Shown here one piece after another: positions 24,594 through 32,338 of a stretch of DNA of 55,283 bases. The notes under the pieces are model-generated. The model saw only the letters and a list, made by a program, of their open reading frames with translations. It was not told the origin of the DNA and did no database searches. Every line of letters begins with the position of its first letter. Positions within the stretch are counted from its first letter, which is position 1. The stretch covers positions 1-55,283 of the forward strand of contig SVIB01000011.1 of the NCBI GenBank assembly GCA_015055505.1. Reading direction: 5' to 3'. Position numbers and translations under genes: made by a program. Source of the DNA: Clostridiales bacterium. GTDB taxonomy: Bacteria > Bacillota > Clostridia > Christensenellales > Borkfalkiaceae.

Positions 24594-24609
24594 TGTTTCA
24601 CGTTAAACC
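24594..24609. promoter_or_regulatory. parS-like ParB-binding site
   Basis: TGTTTCACGTTAAACC matches the bacterial parS consensus TGTTTCACGTGAAACA at 14 of 16 positions. It lies in non-coding DNA 2.3 kb from parB and 10.6 kb from the origin, which is the usual parS location. Confidence 0.75.
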
Positions 24610-24644
24610 ACAAGAATAAGGAAAAAAAATTAAAAGACAATAAA

Positions 24645-24671
24645 AGCGTAGCGATAAAAAATCGCCACGCT
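24645..24671 (-). terminator. cvpA terminator
   Basis: An 11-bp stem AGCGTAGCGAT / ATCGCCACGCT (one mismatch) with a 5-nt A loop, 21 nt after the cvpA stop codon, followed by TTTTA in the minus direction. Confidence 0.7.
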
Positions 24672-24692
24672 AAAAATTGTAAATTTTAGGTT

Positions 24693-25256
24693 TTAAGCGG
24701 AAACAATTCCTGCTTTAATAAATTCCCAAGCGCTAAGGAAGAACTCGGTAACCTTGTTAAAGTTATCCACGATATAAGTTTTAACGATAGACTCGGTTAC
24801 GATTGAGTTGTAGATAGACGCAACGGCGTCAACCTTAGGAGCAACTAAAGATGCGATATATAAAATACCGAATGCAAAAAGCGCACCCCAAACAGCGCCA
24901 AGAGCAAAACCGAAAAGTTTATCGAAGAAACGGAAAAACTTAAGGTCGCAAATGGGAAGGCAAATCTTTTTAAGAATTTTCCAAACAAGACCTAAAACGA
25001 TAGCAAGAACAACGAATAAAACAGCCATTGCTACGTAGTTGCCGAATGGAACGCTATTAGAAACTGTATCTAAAAGAGACTTAACAGCGTCAATTGAAGA
25101 TAAAATATCGTATGCAGGCTTTAAAAGAAGAGCCGCGCCAACGATTGCTATAAATCCGCTAGCAAATTTAAGAACTTGTCTTGCAAAGCCTTTAACAGCG
25201 CCAAAAACTGCGAACACAACGAGTATCGCTATACAAACAATATCCAATATTGCCAT
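24693..25256 (-). CDS. CvpA-family membrane protein
   Basis: This 187-residue protein has four hydrophobic segments (about 3-22 with the family phrase VFAVFGAVKGFARQVLKFASGF, 26-46, 70-95, 105-130) and a hydrophobic C-terminus. That is the CvpA (colicin V production) fold. In other bacteria CvpA-type proteins affect envelope homeostasis and sometimes sit beside mutS2; molecular function is unclear. It stands alone on the minus strand, divergent from yyaC, with a terminator behind it. No clear SD is seen; the ATG at 25256 is the start that keeps the full first helix. Confidence 0.8.
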   Translation of the reverse strand: MAILDIVCIAILVVFAVFGAVKGFARQVLKFASGFIAIVGAALLLKPAYDILSSIDAVKSLLDTVSNSVPFGNYVAMAVLFVVLAIVLGLVWKILKKICLPICDLKFFRFFDKLFGFALGAVWGALFAFGILYIASLVAPKVDAVASIYNSIVTESIVKTYIVDNFNKVTEFFLSAWEFIKAGIVSA

Positions 25257-25359
25257 AAGTAGTAAAAACCTCCAACTTACTTGGTTAAAGTTATTTTAAC
25301 ATATTATTTTATTTTTTGCAAGCAGTTTATAAAATTTATTATTGTTAATAATAATATTT

Positions 25360-25926
25360 ATGGAAATTTATTGTGTAAATTATAGAGAAAGCAGGTCAAA
25401 GACCGTTTTAAGCCAATCTTTCGCCCAAATTTTTAGGGGTGAAATCCCAATCGTAGTGTGTATCGGCACCGACGCAGTGCAAGGAGATAGTTTAGGTCCG
25501 CTTACCGGCAGTCTTTTGAAAGAGCGTATTTTAGGCAAAACTTTAGTGCTTGGAAATATGGATTGTCCTATTACAGCAAAGGAAATTCCTTCGGTCGCCG
25601 AATTTTTAAGGGAAGTTTTTCCTAAAACTCCAATTCTTGCCGTTGACGCCGCCCTCGGCGAAAAGCAGGAAATCGGCACGGTTAAAGTCTTAGATAAACC
25701 TTTAAAACCCGGTCTTGGCGTAAATAAAAATTTAAGCCCTATCGGGACTTCCAGCGTTATTGCCGTCGTAGAGGAAAAATGCGGAAATAAAAACCTTTTA
25801 GGCGCGGTTAGACTTTCCCTCATCTACAAAATGGCAGACCTAATTTCTTCGGCAGTTAGCGATTATATTTCAAATTGCTACGCTAATTCTAACCGATTAA
25901 GAGATGAAAAATATAAGGCTTTATAA
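25360..25926 (+). CDS. yyaC: YyaC-like spore protein (DUF1256, germination-protease-related)
   Basis: This protein of about 188 residues matches the YyaC family: IVVCIGTDAVQGDSLGPLTGSLL, VLGNMDCPITAKEI, ILAVDAALGEKQEIGTV and KPGLGVNKNLSPIGTSSVI. YyaC is related in fold to the GPR spore protease and occurs almost only in endospore-forming Bacillota, where it lies near soj-spo0J and oriC. Its position close to parB, parS and oriC supports the call. Start is uncertain: the ATG at 25360 is preferred over a TTG at 25342, but neither has a clear SD. The presence of this gene suggests a spore-forming ancestry. Confidence 0.85.
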   Translation: MEIYCVNYRESRSKTVLSQSFAQIFRGEIPIVVCIGTDAVQGDSLGPLTGSLLKERILGKTLVLGNMDCPITAKEIPSVAEFLREVFPKTPILAVDAALGEKQEIGTVKVLDKPLKPGLGVNKNLSPIGTSSVIAVVEEKCGNKNLLGAVRLSLIYKMADLISSAVSDYISNCYANSNRLRDEKYKAL

Positions 25927-25950
25927 ACTTGCAACTAAACTAAAAAGCCG

Positions 25951-25977
25951 AATAATCAACTTATAGCCCGACTTTTG
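25951..25977 (+). repeat. Dispersed CGACTTATAG-type motif (one mismatch)
   Basis: AATAATCAACTTATAG then CCCGACTTTTGC, 25 nt after the yyaC stop codon. Core at 25957-25966. Confidence 0.7.
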
Positions 25978-26041
25978 CGTAATTTTTTGAACCGCTTGCA
26001 CACTAAAGACGAAAAATAATAATAAAATTTTTATAAAGTAC

Positions 26042-26089
26042 TTGACAAGTGATACCTCGTGACGTATAATACTATGCGTAACGAGGTAT
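26042..26089 (+). promoter_or_regulatory. Consensus promoter with PadR operator
   Basis: TTGACA (26042-26047) and TATAAT (26065-26070) are 17 bp apart. A perfect 9-bp inverted repeat ATACCTCGT (26052-26060) / ACGAGGTAT (26081-26089) brackets the -10 box. Such an arrangement would let PadR block RNA polymerase, giving autoregulation of the operon that starts at 26105. Confidence 0.8.
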
Positions 26090-26104
26090 TGTTTTGGAGG
26101 TAAA

Positions 26105-26425
26105 ATGGACGTACAACTTAAACGCGGATTTTTAGACGTTTGCGTTCTTTCGGTACTTAGAAAAGGAGAGTCTTACGGGTATAAAATAATTGCAGATATT
26201 GCGCCGTATATTGAAATGGCTGAATCAACTTTATATCCTATACTAAAAAGACTTGAAAGCGGAAAGTTCGTAGTAACGAGAAGGGAGCATTATAACGGAA
26301 GATTGCGCAAATATTATATTATTACTGAAAAAGGGCATCAAAAGATAGCCGAATTTTTAGAGGATATGGACGAATTTTTCAAAGTCTATAAATTTATAAG
26401 CGGAGGGCGTGATTATGAAGGCTAA
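26105..26425 (+). CDS. PadR-family transcriptional regulator
   Basis: This 106-residue winged-helix regulator has the canonical PadR opening: LKRGFLDVCVLSVLRKGESYGYKI, STLYPILKRLESGKFV and the wing RREHYNGRLRKYYIITEKG. The C-terminal helix (HQKIAEFLEDMDEF) makes the dimer. PadR proteins repress neighbouring genes and release DNA on binding small hydrophobic ligands. It has a GGAGG SD and a near-perfect operator over its own promoter. The next gene starts 11 nt before its stop codon, forming the common operon padR-DUF1700-DUF4097, which is linked with envelope stress responses in Bacillota. Confidence 0.93.
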   Translation: MDVQLKRGFLDVCVLSVLRKGESYGYKIIADIAPYIEMAESTLYPILKRLESGKFVVTRREHYNGRLRKYYIITEKGHQKIAEFLEDMDEFFKVYKFISGGRDYEG

Positions 26426-26981
26426 GAAATGGCTTAAATTACTTAAAAAGAATATAAAAAATACCACTTATGGAGAAAAGCAAAGTATCGTTTGGTATTA
26501 TGAAGAGATGATAAACGACAAAATCGAAAGTGGCGAGGACGAAGAGAAAGTCGTTGAAAGTCTTGGAAATCCGAACGATATAGCAAATAAGATAAGCGAA
26601 GAAAGTGGTGACGGTGAGCAAAAAAACAAAACTTATAAAAAAAGGAGTTATCCCATTTGGGCAATTATCGTTTTGGGATTTTTCGGCTTAACCGTAGGAC
26701 TTCCCCTATTTATATCGTGGATTGCGGTGATTATCTCTTTCGGCGCCGTTGCCATATCCGGTTTTGCCGTAGCGATAGGTGGAATAGTTGCCCTTTTGGG
26801 TTCTATAATAACTGCATTTTTCCCTTTCGTCGATGCAAAACTCGCTCTTATAGGCGGAGCAATTACAATGATAGGCGTAGGGTTAATTTTAATAGGACTA
26901 TTCTATTATATAACTAAAGGCATGGTGTATATTACAAAAATATTTATAAAAAGACTCCTTAAAAAGGGGGATGAGGTATGA
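26415..26981 (+). CDS. DUF1700 / HAAS-domain membrane protein
   Basis: This protein of about 188 residues begins with a HAAS domain (MKAKKWLKLLKKNI, IVWYYEEMINDKIESGEDEEKVVESLGNPNDIANKI; residues 1-60), a helical module common next to PadR regulators. Three or four hydrophobic helices follow from about 75 to 165. The ATG at 26415 is used because GGAGGG stands 7 nt upstream; it lies inside the padR 3' end. Its role is probably to pass or gate a signal between the membrane and PadR, which is inference from family context. Confidence 0.85.
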   Translation: MKAKKWLKLLKKNIKNTTYGEKQSIVWYYEEMINDKIESGEDEEKVVESLGNPNDIANKISEESGDGEQKNKTYKKRSYPIWAIIVLGFFGLTVGLPLFISWIAVIISFGAVAISGFAVAIGGIVALLGSIITAFFPFVDAKLALIGGAITMIGVGLILIGLFYYITKGMVYITKIFIKRLLKKGDEV

Positions 26982-27940
26982 AAAAAGGTTTAGTTATTAT
27001 ATTAATAGGCGTAGGGCTTACCCTTTTAGGCGGAATTATTTTTGCAATTTCAATGACAATTCACGGCTGGGATTTTAACGCTGTGTCTACGACGGAAGTC
27101 GTCTACGAGACTTATGAAAGTCAATCGGGCGAGATTACGGGTATAGATATTGACTTTTCAACTGCCGATATAGTTTATCAAGAATACGACGGGGATAAAA
27201 TTACCGTTAAATATCCTATATACAAAAATAAAAAGGGAGATAAACGCGCAGAAGTTGAAATTACCGAGGATAGAAACGGAATTCTTCATATAAATGAAAG
27301 CACGACGCCCTTAAGCCTGTGGATATCGATTTACGAGCCGAAAGCGACTGTAACGGTAAACGTTCCTAAAGGAAAATTAGAGGAAATTTCTCTTCATACC
27401 AATACCGGCGACGTGATTTTGGGAAGCGAGCAAACCGAAATTAACGCGAATTTTGTTCATATATATACCGACACGGGAGATATTAATATAAAATCCAAGG
27501 TCAACTGCAGTGGAAGAGTCGTTTTATATACCGATACGGGCGACCTTAAAGTTAGAGCAAATTTAATAGCGACCACGCTTACGGTAGAAAGCGATACGGG
27601 AGATATTACTTTTTATAAAGAAATTAAATTATTAAACGGATTAAACGTTTCTACTGATACCGGAGATATAACAATCAATAAAGTAGTTGCAAGCGCGGTA
27701 GAAATAGAATCTTCAACCGGAGATATAAACGGGATAAACGGCGGAATAGACGCAAACGAAATAGAGATAGAAACAAGTACCGGCGACGTAAAGATAAGTC
27801 TTAGCGGTAAAAAAGAAGATTATAGTATTACAACGCAAGTTGGCACGGGAAAGAGCAACGTTTCCTCTTATCAAGGGGGAAATAAAAGAGTTGAAATATC
27901 CTCAAGTACGGGCAATATAGAAGTTCGTTTCATAGGATAA
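26978..27940 (+). CDS. DUF4097-family beta-repeat protein with N-terminal membrane anchor
   Basis: This 320-residue protein has one N-terminal hydrophobic helix (about 4-26) and then a right-handed beta-helix-like repeat of DUF4097 (putative adhesin/bactofilin-like). Turns of the form T(D/S)TGDI recur at least eight times (for example THTNTGDVIL, TDTGDINI, SDTGDITF, SSTGDING), spaced about 18-25 residues apart. It is probably exposed outside the cytoplasmic membrane and may polymerise or bind envelope components; the true role is unknown. ATGA overlap with the DUF1700 gene indicates coupling. It ends at a CGACTTATAG motif and a perfect 30-bp palindromic terminator. Confidence 0.88.
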   Translation: MKKGLVIILIGVGLTLLGGIIFAISMTIHGWDFNAVSTTEVVYETYESQSGEITGIDIDFSTADIVYQEYDGDKITVKYPIYKNKKGDKRAEVEITEDRNGILHINESTTPLSLWISIYEPKATVTVNVPKGKLEEISLHTNTGDVILGSEQTEINANFVHIYTDTGDINIKSKVNCSGRVVLYTDTGDLKVRANLIATTLTVESDTGDITFYKEIKLLNGLNVSTDTGDITINKVVASAVEIESSTGDINGINGGIDANEIEIETSTGDVKISLSGKKEDYSITTQVGTGKSNVSSYQGGNKRVEISSSTGNIEVRFIG

Positions 27941-27946
27941 TTGAAA

Positions 27947-27974
27947 AAAAGTAAGGCTATAAGTCGATTATTAA
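27947..27974 (-). repeat. Dispersed CGACTTATAG motif (exact core, reverse strand)
   Basis: On the minus strand: TTAATAATCGACTTATAG then CCTTACTTTTT. Core occupies 27957-27966. It lies between the DUF4097 stop codon and its terminator. Confidence 0.8.
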
Positions 27975-27975
27975 T

Positions 27976-28005
27976 AAAAGCGGAGTGAAATTTCACTCCG
28001 CTTTT
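27976..28005. terminator. Perfect palindromic bidirectional terminator
   Basis: AAAAGCGGAGTGAAA and its exact complement without a spacer. The loop forms by fraying, with T runs on both sides. It serves the DUF4097 operon and the convergent Abi gene at 28021. Confidence 0.85.
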
Positions 28006-28020
28006 AGTTGTAGTATGTAT

Positions 28021-28974
28021 TTAAAAAGTAAGTTTTGGCAGGTTTTTCCAACTATCGCTTCTAAGTCCCATATTCGTCATAATTTTTTTAAAGGAATTAA
28101 TCTTTTGATTTTTTTGCAGTACGTCTACGGCTGTTTGAAATTCCGTAAAAAAGGCTATGAATTCGCTGGCAGGTAATAAATATTTAAAACAAATAAGAAG
28201 GGATAAAAAGTCCTTTCTTCCGTACATATTTTCGCCTTTTCCGTTTTTATTAAGATTTAATTTATTCGTTATTGTAAGGTTAGTTGTGAGTCTTGTTTTA
28301 GGTAGTTTAGCGCAAAAAGTTCGTTCTCCGTGCGCAACTATATTTCTAAATGAAACGACCACCTCTAACATATTTGAAAGCGTAGACTCGGGGATTTTAT
28401 ATATATTAGCAACAGCACTTCGCTCTTCTTTGCGCATATTTTTATAAAAAATAGAAACTGTTCCAAAGGAAAGCGCTCTTATTAAAACCCAAAGAGGAAC
28501 GTGACCGTGTGATTTATAATTGTGGTCAATATACTGACGGTATTTGTTTGAATTTGGGTTTAAAGCGTCTTGTATCGTTTTATTGCACTCGTCAATAAGA
28601 CGGTTTATGGCGGATTTAGAGTTTTCCGCGGGATTAAAACAGCTGATATCTAAATAATCCTTTTCATTAACTCCGTGTACTCGACTAAACTCGTGGGCTA
28701 TTAAAGCCTTTACGTGGCATTCAATAGATGTGGTATATTTATATACAATACCTCTTAACTGCTTATCAAAATTGTAGAGATGTTTTATATTTTCAAACGT
28801 TGTATTTGGAATATACTTATCTTTGTCTTTAAAAATAGAAGAATATCCGTTGATAATATTATAATATCCTTCCCATTTTAAATCGTTTATTGCTCTGTCT
28901 TCGTCGTCTATAATTAATCCGTACGAATTTTTTAGTTTTTCTATTTGCTGTTCGTAAGTAAAAAATTCTTTCAT
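28021..28974 (-). CDS. Abi_2-family (AbiD/AbiF-like) abortive infection protein with HEPN motif
   Basis: This 317-residue protein resembles the Abi_2 family: FFTYEQQIEKLKNSYGLIIDDEDRAI, YYNIINGYSSIF, LYNFDKQLRGIVYKYTTSIECHVKALIAHEFS and WVLIRALSFGTVSIFYKNM. The RNIVAH segment (Arg210, His215) is the R-x4-H catalytic signature of HEPN ribonucleases, which fits a suicide RNase that stops phage growth. No antitoxin gene lies beside it. It lies alone between two housekeeping operons. It lacks a clear SD, and its codon use is more AT-rich than the neighbours, which hints at horizontal acquisition. Confidence 0.85.
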   Translation of the reverse strand: MKEFFTYEQQIEKLKNSYGLIIDDEDRAINDLKWEGYYNIINGYSSIFKDKDKYIPNTTFENIKHLYNFDKQLRGIVYKYTTSIECHVKALIAHEFSRVHGVNEKDYLDISCFNPAENSKSAINRLIDECNKTIQDALNPNSNKYRQYIDHNYKSHGHVPLWVLIRALSFGTVSIFYKNMRKEERSAVANIYKIPESTLSNMLEVVVSFRNIVAHGERTFCAKLPKTRLTTNLTITNKLNLNKNGKGENMYGRKDFLSLLICFKYLLPASEFIAFFTEFQTAVDVLQKNQKINSFKKIMTNMGLRSDSWKNLPKLTF

Positions 28975-28992
28975 AACCGTATTAAAAAAAAT

Positions 28993-29016
28993 GGGAGTGC
29001 CATAAATGGAACTCCC
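28993..29016. other. Small hairpin upstream of the Abi gene
   Basis: GGGAGT (28993-28998) and ACTCCC (29011-29016) form a short stem 20 nt upstream of the Abi start. It could be the end of an upstream transcript or part of the 5' leader. The remaining 29017-29175 is AT-rich and without a gene. Confidence 0.4.
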
Positions 29017-29175
29017 TGCAGACTTTAGTTTCCCAAAGTTCTTTCCGTATTTAAATAATACTATATTTTATACGGAATGTCAAGTGAATTTTACAAAATA
29101 TTTTTAAATTCACCTGTATTATATATTTATGCAAATTATAATTTTTTTTATACTGAAAAATTAAATTCTCAAAGA

Positions 29176-30888
29176 CTATGCTATACCCTTGCAAGATTTT
29201 AATGTAATTATTACCGTCGTGCCGACGCCAAGTTCACTTTCTATGCTTAAACTTGCCCCGTATAACGCGCAAATATGTTTTACGATTGCAAGACCAAGTC
29301 CCGTTCCGCCCGTCTTCTTGGAATGAGATTTATCAACTCGGTAAAATCTTTCGCATAGCCTTGGAATATGCTCTTTTTCTATGCCTATTCCCGTATCGGT
29401 AACTTTTATTTCAGTCGAGTCTTCTTCGTTTGTGATTTCAACCGTTACTTTTCCGTTTTGCTTGTTATAGTTGACGGCGTTAGAAACTAAATTTTCAATT
29501 AGTTCGTATATCTTTTTATAGTCCGCATAAATTTTGCCTTGTCCAAAAAGTTTCAGTTCCACCCCTTTTTCTTCAGCCTTTTGTGAAAGTTCACTAAATA
29601 CTTCTTCGGTTACGGCAGTCAAATCCACTTCGGTAAGAGTTGAAAAATCTTCTTCTCCGCGCTCTAATTTGCTAAGTTTTAACATATCGCTTATAAGAGA
29701 GGCTAATCTTACGCTTTCTTTATAAATTCGTTCTACTTGTTTTTTAGATTGCTCGCCTAAATCTTTTGAAAGTAAAATTTCCGATAACCCTTGCATTACA
29801 GTAACAGGGGTTTTCAGTTCGTGAGAGGCGTTTGCAAAAAAGTCGCTCTTTTGTTTTGCGATCGTTCTTTCTGCCGTTACGTCGGTTATAATTATTATTG
29901 ACGAAAGGTCGGTCGCTAAGTTTTCGTCGGTAATTTCAGTTATAGTAAAAAGCAAAATCTTTTGGTCGTAGCCGTATTCAAAAGAATAATTTTTACCTCG
30001 GCTTTCAATTATATTATTATATAAATTAAGGTCGTCTATTAAAAAAACGAGGTCTTTTCCCTCTACGCCGTTGCGACTGAAAAGCGTATACGCCGACTTA
30101 TTGGCAAAAACTATCTTATTTTCTTTGTTTAAAGCGATTATTCCCTGAGCAACGGAAGATAGCACGCTATCAAGTTTTTTATGTTCCCTTTCCTCTTTTG
30201 AAACGTGGTCGTAAGTAGTACTCGCAAGGTCGTTAATTTCACTGTACACGGCAAAGAGTTCGTCGTCTGAACTGTCAACTTTTATGGGGACGAATTTCCC
30301 CTCGTTGATACTTTTCAAACTCTTTCCAACCTCGTTAATTTGTTTTGCAATCAACTTAGATTGAAGATTAGCAAATATTATAGAGGTTATAAGCGCGACC
30401 GCTAAAACGACGAGTAAAAGGGGAAGAGCAAGACTAATATATTCTAAAACCTGACTGTTTTTTATGGCAAGTCTTATTACGATTTCTTCTCCGTTTGAGA
30501 GTGAAGTTTTTAGCGCGTAATAAGTCATACGACAGTTAAAAGTCTTAGAAAATCGCTCTATAGCCTCACTTTTGCCTTGCAGAGCCAAGATAAACTCTTC
30601 TCTGTCGGCGTGTGGTTCAAGGTCGGCTTTTGTGTCGCTTTCTTTAATAACGTTGCCCTCTAAATCAAAAACCGTAACACGGAATTCGTCGTTATTGAAA
30701 TAGACCTGAAAGGTATCTAAATCACTTTTTTCTTTAACGAGAGCGCACGCAAGTTTAGTTTCAGCCTCAAGTCTTTCTCTTATTAAATTTTTAGCCGAAA
30801 GATTTACCGCCAAAAGACCTACCGCAAAAACGAGTAGTACGGAAATGCAGGTAAGGGCGAAAAATCTTATAAAAATTTTTCTTTTCAT
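29176..30888 (-). CDS. PhoR-like sensor histidine kinase
   Basis: This 570-residue membrane sensor kinase has TM1 at about 8-28, an extracytoplasmic sensor domain (30-148), TM2 (150-174), a HAMP-like linker (175-230) and a PAS domain (about 240-335, SVAQGIIALNKENKIVFANKSAY). HisKA follows with phospho-acceptor His356 in FFANASHELKTP, then the HATPase_c domain with the N box NLVSNAVNYNK, DTGIGIEKEHI and GGTGLGLAIVKHI. All catalytic motifs are intact. The TM-sensor-TM-HAMP-PAS order matches PhoR/WalK-type kinases of Bacillota. Its ATG overlaps the regulator gene upstream by 4 nt. A phosphate signal is suggested by Pho-box-like repeats upstream, but PhoR and WalK cannot be separated by sequence reading alone. 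Confidence 0.92.
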   Translation of the reverse strand: MKRKIFIRFFALTCISVLLVFAVGLLAVNLSAKNLIRERLEAETKLACALVKEKSDLDTFQVYFNNDEFRVTVFDLEGNVIKESDTKADLEPHADREEFILALQGKSEAIERFSKTFNCRMTYYALKTSLSNGEEIVIRLAIKNSQVLEYISLALPLLLVVLAVALITSIIFANLQSKLIAKQINEVGKSLKSINEGKFVPIKVDSSDDELFAVYSEINDLASTTYDHVSKEEREHKKLDSVLSSVAQGIIALNKENKIVFANKSAYTLFSRNGVEGKDLVFLIDDLNLYNNIIESRGKNYSFEYGYDQKILLFTITEITDENLATDLSSIIIITDVTAERTIAKQKSDFFANASHELKTPVTVMQGLSEILLSKDLGEQSKKQVERIYKESVRLASLISDMLKLSKLERGEEDFSTLTEVDLTAVTEEVFSELSQKAEEKGVELKLFGQGKIYADYKKIYELIENLVSNAVNYNKQNGKVTVEITNEEDSTEIKVTDTGIGIEKEHIPRLCERFYRVDKSHSKKTGGTGLGLAIVKHICALYGASLSIESELGVGTTVIITLKSCKGIA

Positions 30889-31553
30889 TTGTTTTCAAAC
30901 CTATATCCAACGCCTCTAACGGTTATTATGCAGTCTCCACCGCCGACTTCCTTTATTTTGTCGCGCAACGAGGCTACGTGCATATCAAGTGTTCGGGTTT
31001 CGCCAAAAAAATCTTCTCCCCAAACTTCTTTAAAGAGTTTTTCTCTTTCAACCGTCATACCGGCGTTGCCTATTAAAATCTTTAAAAGATAAAATTCCTT
31101 TAAGGTGAGGTGAAGGTCTTTTCCCTCGAAAAACGCCTTATAGACGTTGTTATCTATTGAAAAGCCGTTTGCGTTTACCACGTAAAGTTTTGCTCTTCTT
31201 AAATTAGTATTAACTCTTGCTAAAAGTTCAAGCACAGAAAATGGTTTTGCCATATAGTCGTCCGCGCCTTTATTCAGTCCTTTTACAAAACTGATTTCGT
31301 CTGATTTTGCGCTAACGATAATGACGGGTACTTTTTCGTCCACTTCACGGATTTTAGTTAGAATGGTATATCCGTCCATATCGGGTAGCATTATATCGAG
31401 AATAATTAGGTCGGGCTTTTTTGCGTAGAATTTTTCAAAAAAGTCCTTTGCGTATTCAAATTGACAAAAGTCGTACTGCCCGTCAAACGCACCGTCGTAA
31501 ACTTCTCTTATTCCTTCGTCGTCTTCCACAATATAAATTAAATCTTTCATCAT
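30885..31553 (-). CDS. OmpR/PhoB-family response regulator
   Basis: This 222-residue protein has a receiver domain (2-118) with acidic pocket EDD (10-12), phospho-acceptor Asp53 in LIILDIMLPDMDG, the conserved T/S switch VSAKSD with Lys about 103, and FSVLELLARV. A C-terminal winged helix (about 125-222) follows, with LTLKEFYLLKIL, RTLDMHVASLRDKI and IITVRGVGYRF. Two ATG codons in tandem could start it; there is no strong SD. It lies in an operon with the histidine kinase (ATGA overlap) and is preceded by a sigma-A promoter with an overlapping pair of TTTACA repeats, consistent with autoregulation. Confidence 0.94.
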   Translation of the reverse strand: MMKDLIYIVEDDEGIREVYDGAFDGQYDFCQFEYAKDFFEKFYAKKPDLIILDIMLPDMDGYTILTKIREVDEKVPVIIVSAKSDEISFVKGLNKGADDYMAKPFSVLELLARVNTNLRRAKLYVVNANGFSIDNNVYKAFFEGKDLHLTLKEFYLLKILIGNAGMTVEREKLFKEVWGEDFFGETRTLDMHVASLRDKIKEVGGGDCIITVRGVGYRFENK

Positions 31554-31559
31554 AATTTT

Positions 31560-31613
31560 ATTATACAGTATTTATAAAACAAAATCAAATGCCAAGTGTA
31601 AAATCTTTGTAAA
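31560..31613 (-). promoter_or_regulatory. Promoter with Pho-box-like direct repeat
   Basis: On the minus strand, TTGATT (31583-31588), 17 bp, TATAAT (31560-31565). Immediately upstream, TTTACA occurs twice with 5 bp between (31597-31613), an 11-bp period like PhoP-type TT(A/T)ACA-N5 repeats of Bacillota. This suggests the regulator controls its own operon. Confidence 0.65.
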
Positions 31614-31669
31614 ATTAAAGCCGTACGAAAGAGTAAAAATTATAATTCAAACTCGCATACGACTTTATA

Positions 31670-32338
31670 TTATCTAATTGAAACTTCGGCGGAAGAGAGT
31701 ACCGTTCCGTCCTTTAACTGTAAGTTCCCGTTCGGCAAAACTTTGTCGATAATCGCCTTATAGGTCGACTTTTCGGTAATTACGGTCACTTCTTCGCCTA
31801 AAAAAAGTAGGCGCTTTTCATATTCTTCGTGACGTGAAGGCAAATATAAATGATAAAGAATCGTCGAGGCTACCGTCTTTTCGTCAAGTTTAGTGCCAAG
31901 CACTTCTTTCGTCGATATTGCAATTCCCTTTATCTCGTTTGCTATCGGGTTGTTTACGTTAAGTCCTATGCCTATTACAGACCTTGCAACCTCGTCCCCT
32001 TCAAATACGTTTTCTATTAGTATTCCGCAAATCTTTTTGCCGTTAACTATTATATCGTTAGGCCACTTTATTCCAGCCTCTACTCCAAACGATTTTAGAG
32101 TTTTTACAACCGCTAAAGCCGAATTTTCCATTATCGAAAAACTTTGACTCGCCGAGCAGGGGTAAAGTTTTAAAAGAGAGAGATAGACTCCCCCCTCTTC
32201 GCAAATAAAACTGCGCCCTTTCGTACCTCTTCCCCCCGTTTGCTTTTTGGCAATAATTGCGGTATCCTCGGTTACTTTTTTCAGTTTCTTTAAGTAATCG
32301 TTCGTTGATGAAATTTTTTCAGTATAGATAATCTTCAT
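31670..32338 (-). CDS. birA: Biotin-protein ligase (no DNA-binding domain)
   Basis: This protein of about 222 residues activates biotin with ATP and attaches it to carboxylase carrier proteins. The class I ligase catalytic domain is complete: SSTNDYLK, KKQTGGRGTKGR (biotinyl-AMP loop), KWPNDIIVNGKKICGILIE and IGIGLNVNN. The SH3-like C-terminal domain (about 175-222) follows. The N-terminal winged helix of bifunctional BirA is missing, so it cannot act as the biotin repressor. Start at 32338 is chosen because GAGAGGG lies 9 nt upstream; it overlaps the end of recX by 20 nt. A near copy of the CGACTTATAG motif (core CGCCTTATAG, 31754-31763) lies within its C-terminal coding part. Confidence 0.92.
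   Translation of the reverse strand: MKIIYTEKISSTNDYLKKLKKVTEDTAIIAKKQTGGRGTKGRSFICEEGGVYLSLLKLYPCSASQSFSIMENSALAVVKTLKSFGVEAGIKWPNDIIVNGKKICGILIENVFEGDEVARSVIGIGLNVNNPIANEIKGIAISTKEVLGTKLDEKTVASTILYHLYLPSRHEEYEKRLLFLGEEVTVITEKSTYKAIIDKVLPNGNLQLKDGTVLSSAEVSIR

Larger units (their letters stand above)
24366..24692. other. Intergenic region between ftsH and cvpA
   Basis: No gene. It holds a parS-like site within a TTGTGGTTT/AAACCACAA inverted repeat (24586-24613) and the cvpA terminator (24645-24671). The remainder is AT-rich leader and promoter DNA for ftsH. A plus-strand open frame across it has no SD. Confidence 0.65.

Noticed and set aside
24402..24689. Plus-strand 95-codon frame between ftsH and cvpA
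   Set aside because: No SD, crosses the parS-like site and a terminator, composition like non-coding AT-rich DNA.
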